Positions 61,472 through 64,000 of a stretch of DNA of 64,000 bases are shown piece after piece. This DNA is from Collinsella aerofaciens (GTDB lineage Bacteria > Actinomycetota > Coriobacteriia > Coriobacteriales > Coriobacteriaceae): contig NZ_JADMUF010000005.1 of assembly GCF_015546965.1 (NCBI RefSeq), forward strand, positions 90,570-154,569, written 5' to 3'. The position numbers and the translations under genes were made by a program. How positions within the stretch are numbered: position 1 is the stretch's first letter; every line of letters begins with the position of its first letter. The notes under the pieces are model-generated. The model was not told the DNA's origin, did no database searches, and worked only from the letters and a program-made list of their open reading frames with translations.

Positions 61472-63502
61472 CTACAGCTCGTTGGCCGCGTGATATGCCG
61501 TGCGAATGGCGCTCGCAATGTCGGCGGTGCGCTCGCCCGAGCAGTCGCCCACGCAGGTCACGGGCACCGTCACGCCATCCAGGTCAAACGCGTTGGCCTT
61601 GGAGCCCACGGCCATCACCACGTAATCGCAGGCGATCTTCACCGGCTCCTCGGCGCCGTCCTCGGTAGTGCGAATGGCCTCCACGCCCTCGTCGGTAATG
61701 GCGGTCAGACGGGTCTTCACGTGCTGCTCCACGTTGTGCTCGGCAAAGTCGCTCATGATCAGCGGCAGAATGGTCTCGGACTCGCCCGCGGCAATCTTGT
61801 CGAGCATCTCCACGATCGCCACCTCGCAGCCATGCTGCAGCAGGTACTCGGCAGTCTCGGTGCCCACCAGGCCACCGCCAATGACGGCGACGCGCCCGCT
61901 GAGCTCCACCTTGCCGGCCAGCACGTCCCAGCTCGAGACGACCTTCTCCGAGTCGGCGCCCGGAACGGGGATGACCACGTCGTGTGCGCCCACAGCCACA
62001 ATCGCGGCGTCGGCGGCGTTGAGGTCCTCAGCGGTAGCGGCATGGTTGAGCTCAACCTTCACTCCCAGGCCGGGCAGAATCTTCTCGTAGTACTCAACCG
62101 AGCGCATGATCTCGTCCTTGCGCGGAGGCGCGGCCGCCAGCACAATCTGGCCGCCCAGATGATCGCTCGCCTCGTAGACGGTCACACCGTAGCCGCGCTT
62201 GGCCGCCACGCGTGCGGCCTCCAGGCCGGCAATACCGCCGCCCACCACGGCGATCTTCTTGTCGCCCTCGCCCGGCTTAATGGCGATGGTCGCCTCATCG
62301 CCGTTCTCGGCATTGAGCACGCACGAGATGTACTTGCGATTTTGAATCGCGTCGACGCAGCCCTTGTTGCAGTTGAGGCACTCGCGGATGGGCTCACCCG
62401 TAGCGGCCTTCAGCGCAATGTCGGGGTCGCACATGAGCGAGCGGCCATAGGCGATGATGTCGGCCGCGCCGTCTTCCAGAATCTTCTCGCCGGCCTCGAC
62501 CGAGACAACACGGCCGACGGTTGCCACCGGCACGGAGACCAGGGCCTTGACGCGCTCGGCCACGGGCAGCGTCCAGTTGTAGGGCATGGCGCCCATGGGC
62601 GGAATGGTATCGCCCATGTTGCCGGTGTGGTTGGCCTGCGCGACCTGGATCATGTCGATGCCGGCGCCCTCGAGCAGCTTGGCGAACTCGCAGGCCTCGT
62701 CGGGCTGCAGGCCGCCCTTGCCGCGCGGCGTGCCGTCGGGGTTCTCCATGATCACGGGGAGCTTGTACTCCACCATCAGCTGCGGCGCGGCTTCCTTAAT
62801 GGCGGCGACGACCTCCAGCGCGTAGCGGACGCGGTTCTCGAACGAGCCACCGTACTCGTCGGTGCGCTGGTTGAGGATGGCCGAGCACAGCGAACCCACC
62901 AAGCGGTCGCCGTGGACCTCGATGGCGTCGATGCCGGCCTGCTGCGCGCGAGCGGCCGAGGCGGCGATGGCCTCCTTGATCTGGGTGAGCTGCTCTACGC
63001 TCGCCTCGTTCACAAAGTGCTGCATGTCGTGATGCAGCTTGGCGTAGGCCTGGTTGCGGATCTCGTTGGACTCGGCCATCTTGGCGGCAAAGGTTTCCTC
63101 GTCGCCGGCGGCCTTGGCCTCCTGCGCGGCCTTGGCGGCGGCCATGGATCCCATGACCATGCGGCCGACACCGGGCACATCGTACTCGGGGTGGAACAGC
63201 TGCAGCGCGACCTTGGCGCCGTGCTTGTGGACGGTGTCGGCCAGGGCCTTAAACGTGGGGATCTGGGCGTCGGTCGCCAGCTTGGGCGTGGGGCTTGCGG
63301 TCATAACGGGAGCGACGTCGCCGATGACGATGTAGCTCACGCCGCCACGGGCCAGGCGCTCGTAAAAAGCCAGGCTGCGCTCGCCGATGGAACCGTCGCG
63401 CTCCTCGTAGCCGGTGGTCAGCGGCGGGAACATAATGCGGTTTTTGAGCTCAAGGGGGCCAACCGTAATGGGCTGGAGCAGCTTGGATGCAGGTGCGGTC
63501 AT
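61472..63502 (-). CDS. 2-enoate / dienoyl-CoA reductase-type flavoenzyme (FMN, 4Fe-4S, FAD)
   Basis: 676 residues. An Old-yellow-enzyme barrel (1-370, with LKNRIMFPPLTTGY and HGDRLVGSLCSA), a [4Fe-4S] motif CLNCNKGC followed by C (about 380-400), an FAD-binding GGGIAGLEAARVA and an NADH-binding GGGLVGTETAEYL. Members reduce enoates, dienoyl-CoA, flavonoids, or bile-acid intermediates (BaiCD/BaiH). The substrate cannot be read from the sequence. ATG 63502 follows GAGAGG. It stands alone, between a terminator and three palindromic repeats upstream. Confidence 0.9.
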   Translation of the reverse strand: MTAPASKLLQPITVGPLELKNRIMFPPLTTGYEERDGSIGERSLAFYERLARGGVSYIVIGDVAPVMTASPTPKLATDAQIPTFKALADTVHKHGAKVALQLFHPEYDVPGVGRMVMGSMAAAKAAQEAKAAGDEETFAAKMAESNEIRNQAYAKLHHDMQHFVNEASVEQLTQIKEAIAASAARAQQAGIDAIEVHGDRLVGSLCSAILNQRTDEYGGSFENRVRYALEVVAAIKEAAPQLMVEYKLPVIMENPDGTPRGKGGLQPDEACEFAKLLEGAGIDMIQVAQANHTGNMGDTIPPMGAMPYNWTLPVAERVKALVSVPVATVGRVVSVEAGEKILEDGAADIIAYGRSLMCDPDIALKAATGEPIRECLNCNKGCVDAIQNRKYISCVLNAENGDEATIAIKPGEGDKKIAVVGGGIAGLEAARVAAKRGYGVTVYEASDHLGGQIVLAAAPPRKDEIMRSVEYYEKILPGLGVKVELNHAATAEDLNAADAAIVAVGAHDVVIPVPGADSEKVVSSWDVLAGKVELSGRVAVIGGGLVGTETAEYLLQHGCEVAIVEMLDKIAAGESETILPLIMSDFAEHNVEQHVKTRLTAITDEGVEAIRTTEDGAEEPVKIACDYVVMAVGSKANAFDLDGVTVPVTCVGDCSGERTADIASAIRTAYHAANEL

Positions 63503-63649
63503 AGATATTCCTCTCTTGTAGGCGCGGCGGCGATGATGCCGCGTAGTTGTCTAGAGTATATGGCATGGGGATACAACAGCGCAACGGAAATCGGCGGACA
63601 GCAGGTAGCGGCAGGTGGATGGGGATGGGCGGGGCGGCCCGTCGGTTTG

Positions 63650-63865
63650 TCTCAATCTGTAACAGTTACGCGGCAAAACCGGGTCTTACTGTTACAGATC
63701 GAGACAAACCAAACCCGCCTGCTAGAAAATCTCAATCTATAACAACAACTCGGCAAAATCCGTCCCTCGTGTTACAGATTTAGACAAACACGACCCAACC
63801 CACCGGTATATCTCGGTCTGTAACACCTAGCCGCCCAAATCGGGTCTAGATGTTACAGATCGAGA
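63650..63865. repeat. three 55-bp palindromic units, 80-81 bp phase
   Basis: Units 63650-63704, 63730-63784 and 63811-63865, each exactly 55 bp, arms of 15 bp of the TCTCGATCTGTAACA type with few mismatches, centres of 25 bp that vary. Start-to-start distances are 80 and 81, as at 19627-19762. It fills much of the 498-bp gap after the oxidoreductase start. Confidence 0.82.
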
Positions 63866-63921
63866 TTTTGTTTGAGAGGCCGAGAATTGGACCGAAAACA
63901 CGGTCCCGAAATAACAATCAG

Positions 63922-63944
63922 AACCACCCTTAAAAAGGGTGGTT
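63922..63944. repeat. AT/GC hairpin near the right end
   Basis: Perfect 10-bp stem AACCACCCTT/AAGGGTGGTT (63922-63931, 63935-63944), three-base loop, followed by TTGCTCTTAGGG. It may be a terminator of a gene beyond the window. A second GC-rich stem (CCGGGC...GCCCGG) lies at 63976-64000 and is cut by the window edge. Confidence 0.5.
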
Positions 63945-64000
63945 TGCTCTTAGGGTATAACCCACGGGCCCCGGGCTCGCGTCTAAAGGCGCGGGCCCGG

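Noticed and set aside
61490-63742. A 750-codon open frame opposite the flavin oxidoreductase gene
   Set aside because: Low-complexity His/Gly/Leu translation with no domain; the minus-strand frame has all cofactor motifs.
63650-63865. Three evenly spaced repeats as a CRISPR array
   Set aside because: Units are 55-bp palindromes with variable centres and the constant parts are the arms; there are no spacer-like unique segments of constant length between identical repeats, and no cas genes.

Overview
The window looks like chromosome of a Collinsella-type actinobacterium (Coriobacteriia, an anaerobic gut lineage). The case rests on high GC with GCC/GTC/GAC-rich codon use, a LuxR regulator with a polytopic membrane N-terminus, a six-component Ech-type [NiFe] hydrogenase locus, an enoate-reductase-type flavoenzyme, a GH1 phospho-glucosidase, luxS, a giant LPxTG adhesin, and many palindromic intergenic repeats. 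The genus is an inference from gene content; I ran no search. I saw no rRNA, tRNA or CRISPR array.

Region by region. 0-3.4 kb is accessory: a Fic AMP-transferase gene with its own operator-like array, flanked by two copies of one palindrome, then an IS110-family (IS1111-like) insertion sequence with a candidate downstream bridge RNA. 3.4-9.1 kb: pyrE (-), an MgtA-type Mg2+ ATPase behind a leader with a mini-ORF and a hairpin, and a membrane-LuxR regulator. 9.4-13.8 kb: a four-gene zinc-ribbon/SPFH/lipoprotein module. 13.9-17.9 kb: a NarL-type regulator, a sensor kinase interrupted by an in-frame TAA, and a second membrane sensor with a degenerate ATPase-like end. 18-23.1 kb: 6-phospho-beta-glucosidase, DUF4867 protein, luxS, nucleoside hydrolase and ribokinase. 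23.3-29 kb: an OatA-like acyltransferase, then an operon of an MgtE-related CBS protein and an NRAMP relative with Mg2+-type (NRMT) motif changes.

29-36 kb holds a pseudo-polysaccharide deacetylase, PRC-barrel and YtxH-like envelope proteins, a stand-alone cyanophycin-synthetase N-domain-like protein, a CorC/CNNM protein, a haemolysin III protein and an alpha/beta hydrolase. 36-47.2 kb holds a DUF362 ferredoxin-like protein, a methyltransferase, a MacB/FtsX-type exporter, and an ABC-2 exporter (two permeases and an ATPase) divergent from a two-component system whose kinase mRNA looks leaderless. 47.2-54.8 kb holds a 2108-residue VWA/pilin-repeat LPTTG protein bracketed by four nested palindromes of about 155 bp. 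54.8-60.4 kb is an ech operon in the order echA-echB (fused), C, D, E, F. The right end has an orphan HTH protein, a 676-residue FMN/FeS/FAD reductase and three phased 55-bp palindromes.

Themes. Divalent-cation (Mg2+) handling recurs: MgtA, an NRMT-like protein, an MgtE-like protein and a CorC relative, two of them behind unusual mini-ORF leaders. Energy metabolism is anaerobic (proton-pumping hydrogenase, flavin reductase). The most unusual feature is the density of distinct palindromic repeat families in the spacers, some keeping their stems through paired changes and some with fixed unit length and phase.
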